A stretch of DNA of 29,732 nucleotides, from the NCBI GenBank assembly GCA_016297265.1, contig JAEDHB010000017.1, positions 1 to 29,732 of the forward strand, in the 5' to 3' direction. Position numbers and translations under genes: made by a program. This stretch comes from Butyrivibrio sp. (lineage in GTDB: Bacteria > Bacillota > Clostridia > Lachnospirales > Lachnospiraceae). This document shows, one piece after another, positions 1 to 8,137 of the stretch (its first letter is position 1; every line of letters starts with the position of its first letter). The notes beneath the pieces are model-generated. The model made no database searches. It saw only the letters and a program-made list of their open reading frames with translations, and was not told the origin of the DNA.

Positions 1-54
1 GAACCCACGTATCCAGCTTGGAAGGCTGGTGTTCTACCATTGAACTACACCCGC
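1..54 (-). tRNA. tRNA-Gly (anticodon TCC), 3' end cut off by the window edge
   Basis: Reading the minus strand from 54, the acceptor 5' strand GCGGGTG, a D-arm closed by GTTC/GAAC, and an anticodon stem CCAGC/GCTGG enclosing CTTCCAA are all visible. The loop gives anticodon TCC (Gly, reading GGA/GGG). The sequence ends in the T-loop (GTGGGTTC), so the T-arm 3' half and acceptor 3' strand lie outside the window. Confidence 0.96.
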
Positions 55-71
55 TAACTAATATCAAATTG

Positions 72-113
72 TTTCGACTTGAGTATAATAACACAAGTCG
101 AAATATTTGACAA
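72..113 (-). promoter_or_regulatory. tRNA-Gly promoter embedded in a long inverted repeat that may also end the upstream operon
   Basis: A perfect 10-bp inverted repeat (72-81 TTTCGACTTG, 94-103 CAAGTCGAAA) with a 12-nt loop lies between the carboxyltransferase stop and the tRNA. On the minus strand it overlaps a sigma-A-like promoter: TTGTCA (113-108), 17-nt spacer, TATTAT (90-85), with the -10 inside the loop. There is no proper U-run after the stem, so a terminator role for the operon ending at 119 is only possible. Confidence 0.5.
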
Positions 114-118
114 GTATT

Positions 119-1660
119 TTATAATGGAATATTTCCATGTTTCTTGCTTGGAGCAGATTTACTTTTCTGCTCAAGCATATTAAATGCACTGATGACTCTG
201 TCCCTTGTCTCCTCAGGCCTGATTACTTCATCAATATAACCTCTTTCGGCAGCTACATAAGGATTCATGAATTTCTCTTCATATTCTTCAATAAGCTCGC
301 TGCGCTTTGCCTCAGGGTCTTCTGCAGCATCTATCTGCTTTTTACCGATTATTCCGACTGCGCCTTCTGCGCCCATAACAGCTATTTCCGCAATTGGCCA
401 TGAATATACAAAATCTGCTCCGAGACCTTTGCTGTCCATACCGATGTATGCGCCTCCAAATGCTTTTCGTAAAAGAACTGTCACCGTTGGAACGGTTGCT
501 TCACTGTAAGCATAGAGAATCTTTGCTCCGTGACGGATAATTCCGTTAATCTCCTGATTCTTGCCTGGGAGAAATGCCGGCACATCAACAAGAGTAAGAA
601 TAGGTATATTAAAACAATCGCAGAATCTGATAAATCTTCCTGCCTTATCCCCTGAGTTAAAATCAAGAGAACCCGCAAGGAAATTTGGCTGATTGGCAAC
701 AACGCCGACGGTTTTTCCTTCCATTTTCATAAGTCCTACAATTACATTTCTGGCAAAACCTTCCTGAATCTCAATAAATGAATCCAAATCTGCCATCTCT
801 TCGATTACTTCATGCATATCATAGGACATTTTCATATTAGGAGATACAATGTCACGAAGTCTTTTATGATAATACTTTTTGGCAGGAGCACAAACCGGTG
901 GTTTTTCAAGGTAGTTTTCAGGCAGATATGAAAGCAATCTTCTTACTCCCATAAGACATTCTCTGTCATCATCATATACAAAATGAGCAACACCGCTCTG
1001 ATTCATATGAACCTCTGCACCGCCAAGTTCCTTTGTCGTAACCACTTCACCTGTAACCTCTTTAATTACCTTTGGTCCCGTGATATACATCTGACCGTTT
1101 TCCCTGGTCATAAATATGAAATCACACAAAGCAGGAGAATAGCATGCACCTCCTGCGCATGGTCCCATGATAACAGCAATCTGAGGGGATACTCCTGACA
1201 TCTGAACATGCCTTCTGAACATTCCGGCATATCCGTTGAGACTGTCGATGCCTTCTTCAATTCTGGCTCCGCCGCTGTCATTGATTTCTACAAAAGGAGC
1301 TTTTGCTTCAATTGCTTTTTCCATTACCTTTTTTATTTTCTGTGCGTGGTACTCTCCAAGAGCGCCTCCGCCAACCGTGAAATCCTGTGCAGATGCAAAT
1401 ACAACTCTGCCATTCACTCTGCCGTATCCGGTTACAACGCCGTCTCCCGGTGTTTTTTTCTTATCCATACCAAAGTTTGTAGTTCTGGTAGTCATCAGGC
1501 TGTTAATCTCAACAAAGGTTCCCTCATCGAAGAGGATTTCAAGTCTCTCCCTTGCGGTAAGCTTGCCTCTTTCGTGCTGTTTGTCTATTTTTGCCTGACC
1601 GCCGCCCATATATGCTTTATTGCGGCGTTCATCCAGATCATTCAATCTTTCATCCCACAT
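119..1660 (-). CDS. acyl-CoA carboxylase, carboxyltransferase (beta) subunit
   Basis: Biotin-dependent carboxyltransferase of the propionyl-CoA carboxylase beta / methylmalonyl-CoA decarboxylase alpha family. It has 513 residues, the full length for a protein carrying both crotonase-fold halves. The N-half oxyanion motif GPCAGGACYSPALCDF lies around residues 166-181, and the C-half motif GGAYIGM around 402-408. The residue after GGAY (406) is Ile. In studied actinobacterial enzymes Asp here favours propionyl-CoA and Ile allows acetyl-CoA, so malonyl-CoA production is a reasonable inference. ATG start with AAAGG seven bases upstream. It is the last gene of the operon, 12 bases after fabD. No biotin carboxylase or biotin carrier protein is encoded in the window, so it must borrow partners from elsewhere. 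A sodium-pump decarboxylase role is less likely because the beta/gamma/delta genes are absent. Confidence 0.9.
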   Translation of the reverse strand: MWDERLNDLDERRNKAYMGGGQAKIDKQHERGKLTARERLEILFDEGTFVEINSLMTTRTTNFGMDKKKTPGDGVVTGYGRVNGRVVFASAQDFTVGGGALGEYHAQKIKKVMEKAIEAKAPFVEINDSGGARIEEGIDSLNGYAGMFRRHVQMSGVSPQIAVIMGPCAGGACYSPALCDFIFMTRENGQMYITGPKVIKEVTGEVVTTKELGGAEVHMNQSGVAHFVYDDDRECLMGVRRLLSYLPENYLEKPPVCAPAKKYYHKRLRDIVSPNMKMSYDMHEVIEEMADLDSFIEIQEGFARNVIVGLMKMEGKTVGVVANQPNFLAGSLDFNSGDKAGRFIRFCDCFNIPILTLVDVPAFLPGKNQEINGIIRHGAKILYAYSEATVPTVTVLLRKAFGGAYIGMDSKGLGADFVYSWPIAEIAVMGAEGAVGIIGKKQIDAAEDPEAKRSELIEEYEEKFMNPYVAAERGYIDEVIRPEETRDRVISAFNMLEQKSKSAPSKKHGNIPL

Positions 1661-1672
1661 GGTAATGCCTTT

Positions 1673-2596
1673 CTAAGCTAATGCTTCCAAATCTTCCACT
1701 GTATTAATTGAAATTACCTTCTTGCTTCTGTCAATTCTCTTCATGAATCCTGCCAAGGTTTTTCCCGGTCCGATTTCATAGAAAGTATCAACACCGTCAG
1801 CAAGCATTTTTTCCATTGTCTGCTGCCATCTGACCGGTGAGTATACCTGTTTTTCAAGGGTTTCCTTAATTCCGTCGGCCTCCGTTACTACCTCAGCAGC
1901 AACGTTATTGATATATGGAATTACAGGTTTATTGATTGTTGCGCCGGCAAGTTCCACTGCGAGCTTGTCCCCTGCACCCTTAAGCATTGGTGAATGGAAC
2001 GGACCGCTTACATTAAGCATTGATACCATTTTAGCTCCTGCTTCCTTAAGCATTGGGTCAGCCATCTCAACCGATTCACGATATCCCGAAATAACAATCT
2101 GTCCCGGACAGTTATAGTTAGCTGCAGATACCACCTTACCTGTTTCCTCGGTAATTTTTGCACATATGTCGTCAATTATATTCGCATCAAGTGCAATAAC
2201 TGCCGCCATAGTTCCTTTTCCGGCCGGCACCTCGTTTTCCATATACATACCGCGCTTTCTTACAAGCTTCATTGCATCTGCAAATGAAAGAGTACCGCAG
2301 GCAACAAGTGAGGCATATTCGCCAAGGCTCAACCCTGCTGTTATATCAGCCTTGATTCCTTTCATTTCCACTGCTTTGAGAATACAACACTCTGCTGCAA
2401 GCATTGCTGCCTGAGTATATTCTGTCTTGTTGATAAGCTCATTTTCATCAAACATAATGTGTTTGAGGTCAAAATCCATAAGTTCATCTGCCTCATCAAT
2501 GATTGCGCGACATTCCTCGAATTTGTCATAAAAATCCTTTGCCATACCTACATACTGTGCTCCCTGTCCAGGGAAAATAAATGCTGTTTTTGCCAT
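1673..2596 (-). CDS. fabD: malonyl-CoA:ACP transacylase
   Basis: Transfers malonyl groups from CoA to the phosphopantetheine arm of ACP to feed the condensing enzyme; cytoplasmic. It has 307 residues, normal for stand-alone FabD. The GQGAQ motif is at 10-14, the nucleophile Ser90 is in GLSLGEY, the substrate-carboxylate Arg is about 115 in VRKRG, and the partner His201 is in PFHSPML. ATG start behind GGAGG nine bases upstream. It lies between fabZ and the carboxyltransferase gene, so malonyl supply and loading are co-transcribed with chain extension. The Ser motif is the usual malonyl-type GLSLGE. It may be a second copy dedicated to this pathway if the genome has a separate primary FAS locus. 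Confidence 0.95.
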   Translation of the reverse strand: MAKTAFIFPGQGAQYVGMAKDFYDKFEECRAIIDEADELMDFDLKHIMFDENELINKTEYTQAAMLAAECCILKAVEMKGIKADITAGLSLGEYASLVACGTLSFADAMKLVRKRGMYMENEVPAGKGTMAAVIALDANIIDDICAKITEETGKVVSAANYNCPGQIVISGYRESVEMADPMLKEAGAKMVSMLNVSGPFHSPMLKGAGDKLAVELAGATINKPVIPYINNVAAEVVTEADGIKETLEKQVYSPVRWQQTMEKMLADGVDTFYEIGPGKTLAGFMKRIDRSKKVISINTVEDLEALA

Positions 2597-2609
2597 TTAA
2601 TTTTACCTC

Positions 2610-3056
2610 CTAGTCTTCAGCGTAGATTGATTCCTTGTCTACTGCTGTGAACATCAATTCACCTTTTGCGCGAACCTTGTCATTGACTGAAATTGTTACT
2701 GCAAAAGTAAAAAGTCCTGCGGCTCCCATTGTTTTTTTACAGTCAATAATGAGTGTATCTCCCGGAATAACCGGCTTCACAAATTTGAAATCCTTAACCT
2801 TAAGCAAAACATAAATTGTTTTGTCATCAGTTCCGTCCGCCTCAATCGCAAGCGAGCAGGCCTGTGCCGCTGTCTCGATTACAAGCACGCCCGGCATAAT
2901 TGGTGCATCCGGGAAATGGCCGGTAAAATAAGGCTCGTTGACTGATACATTCTTGAGTGCCTTAACCGATTCCCCCGGAACAACCTCAAGGACTCTTTCT
3001 ACCATCTGAAAAGGTGGTCTCTGTTTGATTCTTTTATTAATCTCAATAATATTCAT
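2610..3056 (-). CDS. fabZ: 3-hydroxyacyl-ACP dehydratase, FabZ type
   Basis: Hot-dog-fold dehydratase converting 3-hydroxyacyl-ACP to trans-2-enoyl-ACP. It has 148 residues, normal length. The catalytic His47 and Glu61 sit in the signature running from HFPDAPIMPG to VLVIETAAQ (47-65). The Glu is followed by Thr rather than the common Ala, a mild variation. The start codon overlaps the fabG stop (TAATG), so translation is probably coupled to the ketoreductase. With no enoyl reductase in the operon, double bonds formed here may persist in the product. Confidence 0.95.
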   Translation of the reverse strand: MNIIEINKRIKQRPPFQMVERVLEVVPGESVKALKNVSVNEPYFTGHFPDAPIMPGVLVIETAAQACSLAIEADGTDDKTIYVLLKVKDFKFVKPVIPGDTLIIDCKKTMGAAGLFTFAVTISVNDKVRAKGELMFTAVDKESIYAED

Positions 3057-3790
3057 TATAAACTAAGTCCTCCGTCTAAAACGATTACCTGACCTGTGAT
3101 ATATGAACTTACGTCCGATGCCAGCATATTTACTACCTCAGCCACTTCATCGACTGTTCCCTGGCGTCCGAGGGGTATATTTTTGATATATTCTCCCATC
3201 TTTTCATCAGGAACGGCATCTATCATTTCTGTTTGAATGAATCCGGGAGCAACTGCGTTGACACGGATTCCGTAAGGTCCTAATTCCTTGGCCATTGTAG
3301 CAGTCATTGAATTAACAGCACCCTTGGTTCCGGAATATACAACCTGTCCTGCCAGCGCAAGCTTTGAGCTTACCGATGATACATTGACAATGACTCCGCT
3401 TTTCTGTTTGAACATCTTGAGGGCCGCCTGCTGTGCACAATAGAGATATCCCTTTACATTCAGTTCAAAACTACGGTCAACAGAATCTTTGTTAATCATC
3501 AGCAGATATGCGTCATCCACAACGCCCGCATTGTTGACAAGAATATCAATATGTCCGAAGGTCTTAAATGCTTCGCGGAACATTCCCGATACTTCCTTCT
3601 GGTCTGCAACATTTGCCTTGTACGCAATTGCATTCTGACCCATTGCCTTAATCTGCTCAACCACCTCAAGTGCCGGTGCCTCTGAGCTGTTGTAATTTAC
3701 AACAACATCACAACCAGCCTTTGCAAGTCTTAATGCACAGGCTTTACCAATTCCTCTTGATGCACCTGTAACGATTGCTACTTTACTCAT
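3056..3790 (-). CDS. fabG: 3-oxoacyl-ACP reductase, FabG type
   Basis: Short-chain dehydrogenase/reductase using NAD(P)H to reduce 3-ketoacyl-ACP to 3-hydroxyacyl-ACP. It has 244 residues, typical for FabG. The dinucleotide-binding glycine motif TGASRGIG is at 8-15, NNAG at 86-89, the catalytic Ser around 138, and Tyr152-x3-Lys156 in YSGTK. The C-terminal VLDGGLSL resembles the FabG ending. ATG with AAGGAG nine bases upstream. It lies 13 bases after the double ketosynthase and overlaps fabZ. It forms the ketoreduction step of this operon's cycle; a role in a different ketone reduction cannot be excluded from sequence alone. Confidence 0.95.
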   Translation of the reverse strand: MSKVAIVTGASRGIGKACALRLAKAGCDVVVNYNSSEAPALEVVEQIKAMGQNAIAYKANVADQKEVSGMFREAFKTFGHIDILVNNAGVVDDAYLLMINKDSVDRSFELNVKGYLYCAQQAALKMFKQKSGVIVNVSSVSSKLALAGQVVYSGTKGAVNSMTATMAKELGPYGIRVNAVAPGFIQTEMIDAVPDEKMGEYIKNIPLGRQGTVDEVAEVVNMLASDVSSYITGQVIVLDGGLSL

Positions 3791-3803
3791 TCCATTAGTC
3801 TCC

Positions 3804-6221
3804 TTAGTTACATTTTTTTAATACAACTGCTGTATATGAACCGCCTGTTGCGAAGCTGGTAACAAGAATATATTTGTATCCTGATACATCAACCGTCTTC
3901 TTAACAGCCTTTGTTCCGTCAAATTCAAATGCTTCAAGTTTGTCTCCAAGTTCGCCTGAAAGCATTAATGCTGCTTCCATTGCCTGAAGTGTTGCAGCCG
4001 CAGCTCTTGCTTCACCAACAACTTCTTTTACACTGAATACAGGTTTTTTACCATTGAAAATCCTGTTGTATGAATTGATTTCGATATTGTCAACAATCTC
4101 ATTGCCGTTACCAAATCCCACAACTGCATCGATTTCATCAATGCTGATAGCTGCATTTTGGCAAGCTGCCTTGATTGCCTTATCAAGAGCTATATCACTG
4201 CCTGCAAGTGTGCCGACTGATACGGATTCATGAGTCATTGCATATCCTGCAACCTCTGCATATTTCTTAGCGCCACGGGCATCTGCAGAAGCCTTAGATT
4301 CCAGCATAACGGAGGTTGCTCCCTCTCCCAGTACAAATGATTTACCGGACTTATTATATGGAGTTGTATCTGCATCCTTTGAAATATATCCAAGCTTTTC
4401 ATAGAGAAGCTGCATAATATCTGTATTTTCATCCATACCGCAGGCCATCATCATCTTTTCATCGCCGTCGCGAACCACATTGTATGCATAGCACACACTC
4501 TGGAGACCGGCCTGCATACCGTTGGTAAGGGTTACATTAACGCCCTTTACGCCCGAATTTATTGAAAGATATCCGCCTGCTGCATTGTAAACAGTGTTAG
4601 GGAATACAAACGCACTTCCTGCATGAAGACCGTTTTTGATAAGTCCCTCATGGAAATTAATTATATCTGTCGCAGGACCGTCAGCAGTACCGATAATCAT
4701 ACCGATGTCAGTTTCGTTGTCCGTTGTCACCTCAACGCCTGCATTCTTAAGACATGAGCGTCCTGACACTACCTGAATCTGGCTGAGTTTGTCAAGCTTA
4801 CGGTAAAATGCAAGCTTAATTCCATGCTCCGCATAGTCATCAGAGCCGACATTTGCAATAAGATTTCCGTCCTGAGCCTGTGTTTTTCCTGATTTTACAG
4901 CCTCGATAAATGCATCAACGCTGTTTCCGACAGGGCTTACAAGACCAAATCCGGTAACATATACTTTATTATTCTCCTGTGGTGCGATTTCCTTCTCGTT
5001 CTTTGAGAAAATAACACTTGCGTTGCAACCACCAAATGCAAAATTGTTGGTCATTGCTATGTCGATATTTTTTTGCTTCTTGACATTTGGCATCATATCC
5101 AGTTTGCCGGCTTTTTCAGGAAGCACTGCAAGGTCTTCTTCCGAATATCCGATGGTTGGCGGTACAACTCCTGTTGTGAGAGCCTTAACAGTGTAGATTG
5201 CTTCTACTGAACCGGCAGCTCCAAGGCAATGTCCCACCATTGATTTGGTTGACGATACCGCGGTATTGTCATTATCGCCAAAAATATTCTGCATAGCCTG
5301 CATTTCGGTTGTATCGTTCTTAACCGTTCCTGTTGCATGACCATTAATATAATCAATGCTCTTTGGATCAAGATTTGAATGCTTAAGAGCCCATTTCATG
5401 GCGTTCATCTGACCCTCTGAATCATCTCTTGGTGCTGTAATATGATGAGCATCAGAGCTGATACCGTTGCCGAGAACATCACAGTAAATCTTTGCACCAC
5501 GCGCCATAGCGTGTTCATAAGATTCTACGATGAGTACCGCTGCGCCCTCGCCCAAGGTGATTCCCTTACTCTTGTTATATGGCGAACATGGATCCGTATC
5601 CAGAGCATGAAGTGCAGTAAATCCTCCGAATGCAAGTGCGGAAAAAGAATCTGCACCGCCGACAATAAATGCATCCCCAACTCCTGCACGGATAAGGTCG
5701 CAGGCATATTCAATACTTATTGTACTTGCTGCACATGCGTTACCCACATTGGTAACGACACCCTTTGCTCCGGCAATTTTTGCAATATTATTGGCAATTG
5801 CACCGATTGGCATTTTGATAATGTCAAGTGCATCCGTGCTTGCAGGATCTTTTTCCATATCAGTAAAGAATTTCTGTATACTGATTGCTCCGCCAACACA
5901 GCTTCCGATAATAACACCGACTCTGTCGGCATTACTGTCATTAATCTCTATTTTTGAATCGGCCAGTGCTTCTCTTGCCGCCTTTACACAGAGAAGGGAA
6001 ACCCTGTCCATTCTCTCTGCATCTTCGCCTCCGTCAACATCAAAATGTTCTGCTGATTCGGCTCCCAGATGAGCATAACACTCGCTCGTATCTATCGATT
6101 TTACTTCCTTAATTCCTGAAACACCATTGATACAGTTGTTCCAGCTTTCTTCTACAGTATTACCAATGGCATTAATCATACCCATTCCGGTAATAACACA
6201 TCTTTTTTCTGAATTTGCCAT
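3804..6221 (-). CDS. fused double beta-ketoacyl synthase: active KS plus KSQ/chain-length-factor-like domain
   Basis: An 805-residue protein made of two FabF-like thiolase-fold domains. Domain 1 (about 1-405) is intact: Cys163 in GNACAAS, His295 in NGHATGT, Lys326, His331 in VGHCLGAAG, and TNNFAFGG near 391. Domain 2 (about 419-805) keeps the fold motifs (YVTGFGLVSPVG near 421, LGEGATSVML near 631, TSFATGG near 788) but is catalytically altered. Gln570 in NGMQAG aligns with the Cys, Phe703 with the first His and Glu737 with the second His, while Lys732 is kept. This pattern, including Gln for Cys, is that of KS-beta/chain-length factors in type II polyketide synthases, which are normally separate polypeptides. 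A plausible role is a pseudo-heterodimeric condensing enzyme setting chain length. The ATG is preceded by AGAGG ten bases upstream. It is not a plain FabF, which is about 410 residues. Confidence 0.93.
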   Translation of the reverse strand: MANSEKRCVITGMGMINAIGNTVEESWNNCINGVSGIKEVKSIDTSECYAHLGAESAEHFDVDGGEDAERMDRVSLLCVKAAREALADSKIEINDSNADRVGVIIGSCVGGAISIQKFFTDMEKDPASTDALDIIKMPIGAIANNIAKIAGAKGVVTNVGNACAASTISIEYACDLIRAGVGDAFIVGGADSFSALAFGGFTALHALDTDPCSPYNKSKGITLGEGAAVLIVESYEHAMARGAKIYCDVLGNGISSDAHHITAPRDDSEGQMNAMKWALKHSNLDPKSIDYINGHATGTVKNDTTEMQAMQNIFGDNDNTAVSSTKSMVGHCLGAAGSVEAIYTVKALTTGVVPPTIGYSEEDLAVLPEKAGKLDMMPNVKKQKNIDIAMTNNFAFGGCNASVIFSKNEKEIAPQENNKVYVTGFGLVSPVGNSVDAFIEAVKSGKTQAQDGNLIANVGSDDYAEHGIKLAFYRKLDKLSQIQVVSGRSCLKNAGVEVTTDNETDIGMIIGTADGPATDIINFHEGLIKNGLHAGSAFVFPNTVYNAAGGYLSINSGVKGVNVTLTNGMQAGLQSVCYAYNVVRDGDEKMMMACGMDENTDIMQLLYEKLGYISKDADTTPYNKSGKSFVLGEGATSVMLESKASADARGAKKYAEVAGYAMTHESVSVGTLAGSDIALDKAIKAACQNAAISIDEIDAVVGFGNGNEIVDNIEINSYNRIFNGKKPVFSVKEVVGEARAAAATLQAMEAALMLSGELGDKLEAFEFDGTKAVKKTVDVSGYKYILVTSFATGGSYTAVVLKKCN

Positions 6222-6300
6222 ATTTTTTTACCTCTTCATCCCACCGGTCTGCTGTCTGCAGAGGGATATTAATCTTTCACGCCATGGGCCAAGGAGGAAA

Positions 6301-6555
6301 TTAATCCTCCAAGTGCTCCATAACATATTTGCTGAGTGCTGCGATATTGAAAAAGTTTTCTCTTGCAACACCTGTCATCTGTACGCCGAATTCCTGATCA
6401 ATTCCGGCAATAATCTCAAGTGAATCGATTGAATCAAGTCCGATTCCGTCTCCAAAAAGCTCTACTTCGTAGTCAAGCTCCTCAGCAGGGATTCTTAAGT
6501 TGTCTACGAGGATTCCCTTAATCTTCTCTGCAATTTCTGTCTGTTTTGCGTCCAT
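6301..6555 (-). CDS. acyl carrier protein (ACP1)
   Basis: An 84-residue acidic ACP. The phosphopantetheine attachment Ser42 lies in GIGLDSIDSLEI (37-48), preceded by the usual Asp41, and four-helix ACP character is evident (ELFGDGIGLDSIDSLEIIAGIDQEFG). ATG behind AAAGGAG with normal spacing. It sits between the ligase-like gene and the double ketosynthase, making it the most likely carrier for chain elongation. It differs clearly from ACP2 in the same operon, so the two probably have different jobs, for example starter or product hand-off versus elongation. Confidence 0.93.
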   Translation of the reverse strand: MDAKQTEIAEKIKGILVDNLRIPAEELDYEVELFGDGIGLDSIDSLEIIAGIDQEFGVQMTGVARENFFNIAALSKYVMEHLED

Positions 6556-6616
6556 TTTGTTATCTCCTTTAAAAAATAATATATAGAACAGTATAAACTG
6601 AATCTATCATCTTAAT

Positions 6617-8137
6617 TTACCACTCAATTTCAATCATCCTGTCCCTGACAGTATGATCAAGTGCCTCTGATACAATCGTGGTCCTTGTAACATTTTTGTA
6701 GGTCGGAAGACCGTTGTTGGCCTCTTTGATTGCGGCTTTCAAATCAGCCTCAATCTCAGCAATCTCTTTTCCGCTGTAGTATTCTGTATCCGGCAGAACA
6801 GCTATTGCCAGTATTGCTCTGCCTCTTAAGGATTCTTCCCTGACAAGGCAGTCCTTAATTCCGTCAAGCTTCATAAAGTATCTCTCAAGCTCCGGCGGAG
6901 AAATATTTTCTCCGTTTGGCAGAATAATCAGGTTTTTGCGGAGCCCTGTGATATGCACAAAGCCCTCGTCGTCAATCTCACCTATATCTCCGGTTCTAAG
7001 CCAGCCATCCTCGGTGAACACCTCAGCCGTCCTCTCAGGGTCATTGTAGTATCCCTTCATAACGACATCACCTTTTACCTGAATCTCTCCATCCACAATT
7101 CTGACCTCTGTTCCGGGATAAACCTGTCCCACAGAATCAGGAACTGTTGCGCTGTCAACATTGCCGGTTACTATATTGGAAGCCTCAGTGAGACCATATC
7201 CCGCAAATAGTGTGATGCCCAGTGATTCGGCAAGTTTGATAAGCTTAGGCTGCACATATGCGCCTCCGCAAATCATTGTCTCGATTCCGTCAAGGAATTC
7301 CTTGCCCTTAATTCTGGCAACGGAAAGAACCATTTCCGCCAGCCCCGGTACCAGTGTAAGTATTGTAGGTTTCATTTTTGGTATATCAAAAACAATATTG
7401 CTCATATCTTCGCATGCATAAACAAGAGCACCCGTGTATATGCAGGTCAGAAGACCTCGGATTGCCCCGAACACATGGGATAAAGGCAAAATTGCAATTG
7501 TTCTCTGTCCGAAAGGATTCCCGGGAATAAACAGTCCGTTGTGGGCCGCTCTCATAATTGCTCTGTGGGAAAGCATTGCACCGTATGGATTTGCCGGGTC
7601 ATCATTAACCGAAAAACAGATAACCGCCGTATCCTCCGGGTCCACATCAGCCATCTCGGCTTTATTATCCGATGTAGCCTTTAGGTCAAATACCTTTGTA
7701 TCCAATCCCTCTGTAACATCCTGTAATGTGCTATGTACAAATAATCCTTTTATATCAAATTTGCGGATTAACTTACGAATATCCGAATTGTTGAGTGCCA
7801 TAGGTGCCGAAGGAAGCATGATAACCGTCATCCCTGCTGTCGGAATAGCCATATACAATTCCATTGCATCAAGTCCGTTTGGTGCAAGCACTGCGATGTT
7901 ATCACCCATTTTAAAGCCCTGCTCATTGAGGAATGCTCTTCTGCGGGCTATAAGCTCATACAGTTCACCATAGGTTACTGTATTAACCATATCACTTATT
8001 GCCGGACAGTCTGTAAATTTCTTGCTACAATTCTCAAGTAATTCACAGAAAGTACTGTACAGCGGAAGTTTTTCAAGATCTTCCTTCTTCAAAAGCTTCT
8101 CAAAATATTCAACATTCTGATTTGCATAATCTTTCAT
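6617..8137 (-). CDS. acyl-CoA/ACP synthetase-like (ANL superfamily) protein with altered active site
   Basis: A 506-residue member of the acyl-CoA synthetase/NRPS adenylation/luciferase superfamily. Core motifs present: A5 YGLTEAS (314-320), A7 GWLRTGDIGEIDDEG (378-392), and A8 GLRKNLIILPNGENISPPELE (398-418). Two key sites are changed. The Ser/Thr/Gly phosphate loop (TSGTTGxPKG) reads VNDDPANPYG (177-186), losing the Lys, and the C-terminal catalytic Lys of the A10 motif is Arg500 (TVRDRM). Members normally activate a carboxylic acid as acyl-AMP and load CoA or ACP. Here adenylation may be impaired or the protein may do only part of the cycle or a non-catalytic job. The start overlaps the acyltransferase stop (TGATG). 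In aryl-polyene-type loci a ligase of this family primes the ACP, the analogous role here. Confidence 0.85.
   Translation of the reverse strand: MKDYANQNVEYFEKLLKKEDLEKLPLYSTFCELLENCSKKFTDCPAISDMVNTVTYGELYELIARRRAFLNEQGFKMGDNIAVLAPNGLDAMELYMAIPTAGMTVIMLPSAPMALNNSDIRKLIRKFDIKGLFVHSTLQDVTEGLDTKVFDLKATSDNKAEMADVDPEDTAVICFSVNDDPANPYGAMLSHRAIMRAAHNGLFIPGNPFGQRTIAILPLSHVFGAIRGLLTCIYTGALVYACEDMSNIVFDIPKMKPTILTLVPGLAEMVLSVARIKGKEFLDGIETMICGGAYVQPKLIKLAESLGITLFAGYGLTEASNIVTGNVDSATVPDSVGQVYPGTEVRIVDGEIQVKGDVVMKGYYNDPERTAEVFTEDGWLRTGDIGEIDDEGFVHITGLRKNLIILPNGENISPPELERYFMKLDGIKDCLVREESLRGRAILAIAVLPDTEYYSGKEIAEIEADLKAAIKEANNGLPTYKNVTRTTIVSEALDHTVRDRMIEIEW

Noticed and set aside
1208..1681. Plus-strand 157-codon frame opposite the carboxyltransferase gene
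   Set aside because: Antisense shadow of a conserved enzyme gene; no start signals.
5442..5957. Long plus-strand frame (171 codons) opposite the ketosynthase gene
   Set aside because: Antisense shadow of the well-conserved KS domain; cysteine-rich low-complexity translation and no ribosome site.
119..6555. Reading the fab genes as the ordinary housekeeping FAS cluster
   Set aside because: The usual clostridial cluster has fabH, fabK, accB, accC and single fabF; here these are missing and the ketosynthase is a double protein with a KSQ-like half. Not fully excluded without the whole genome.
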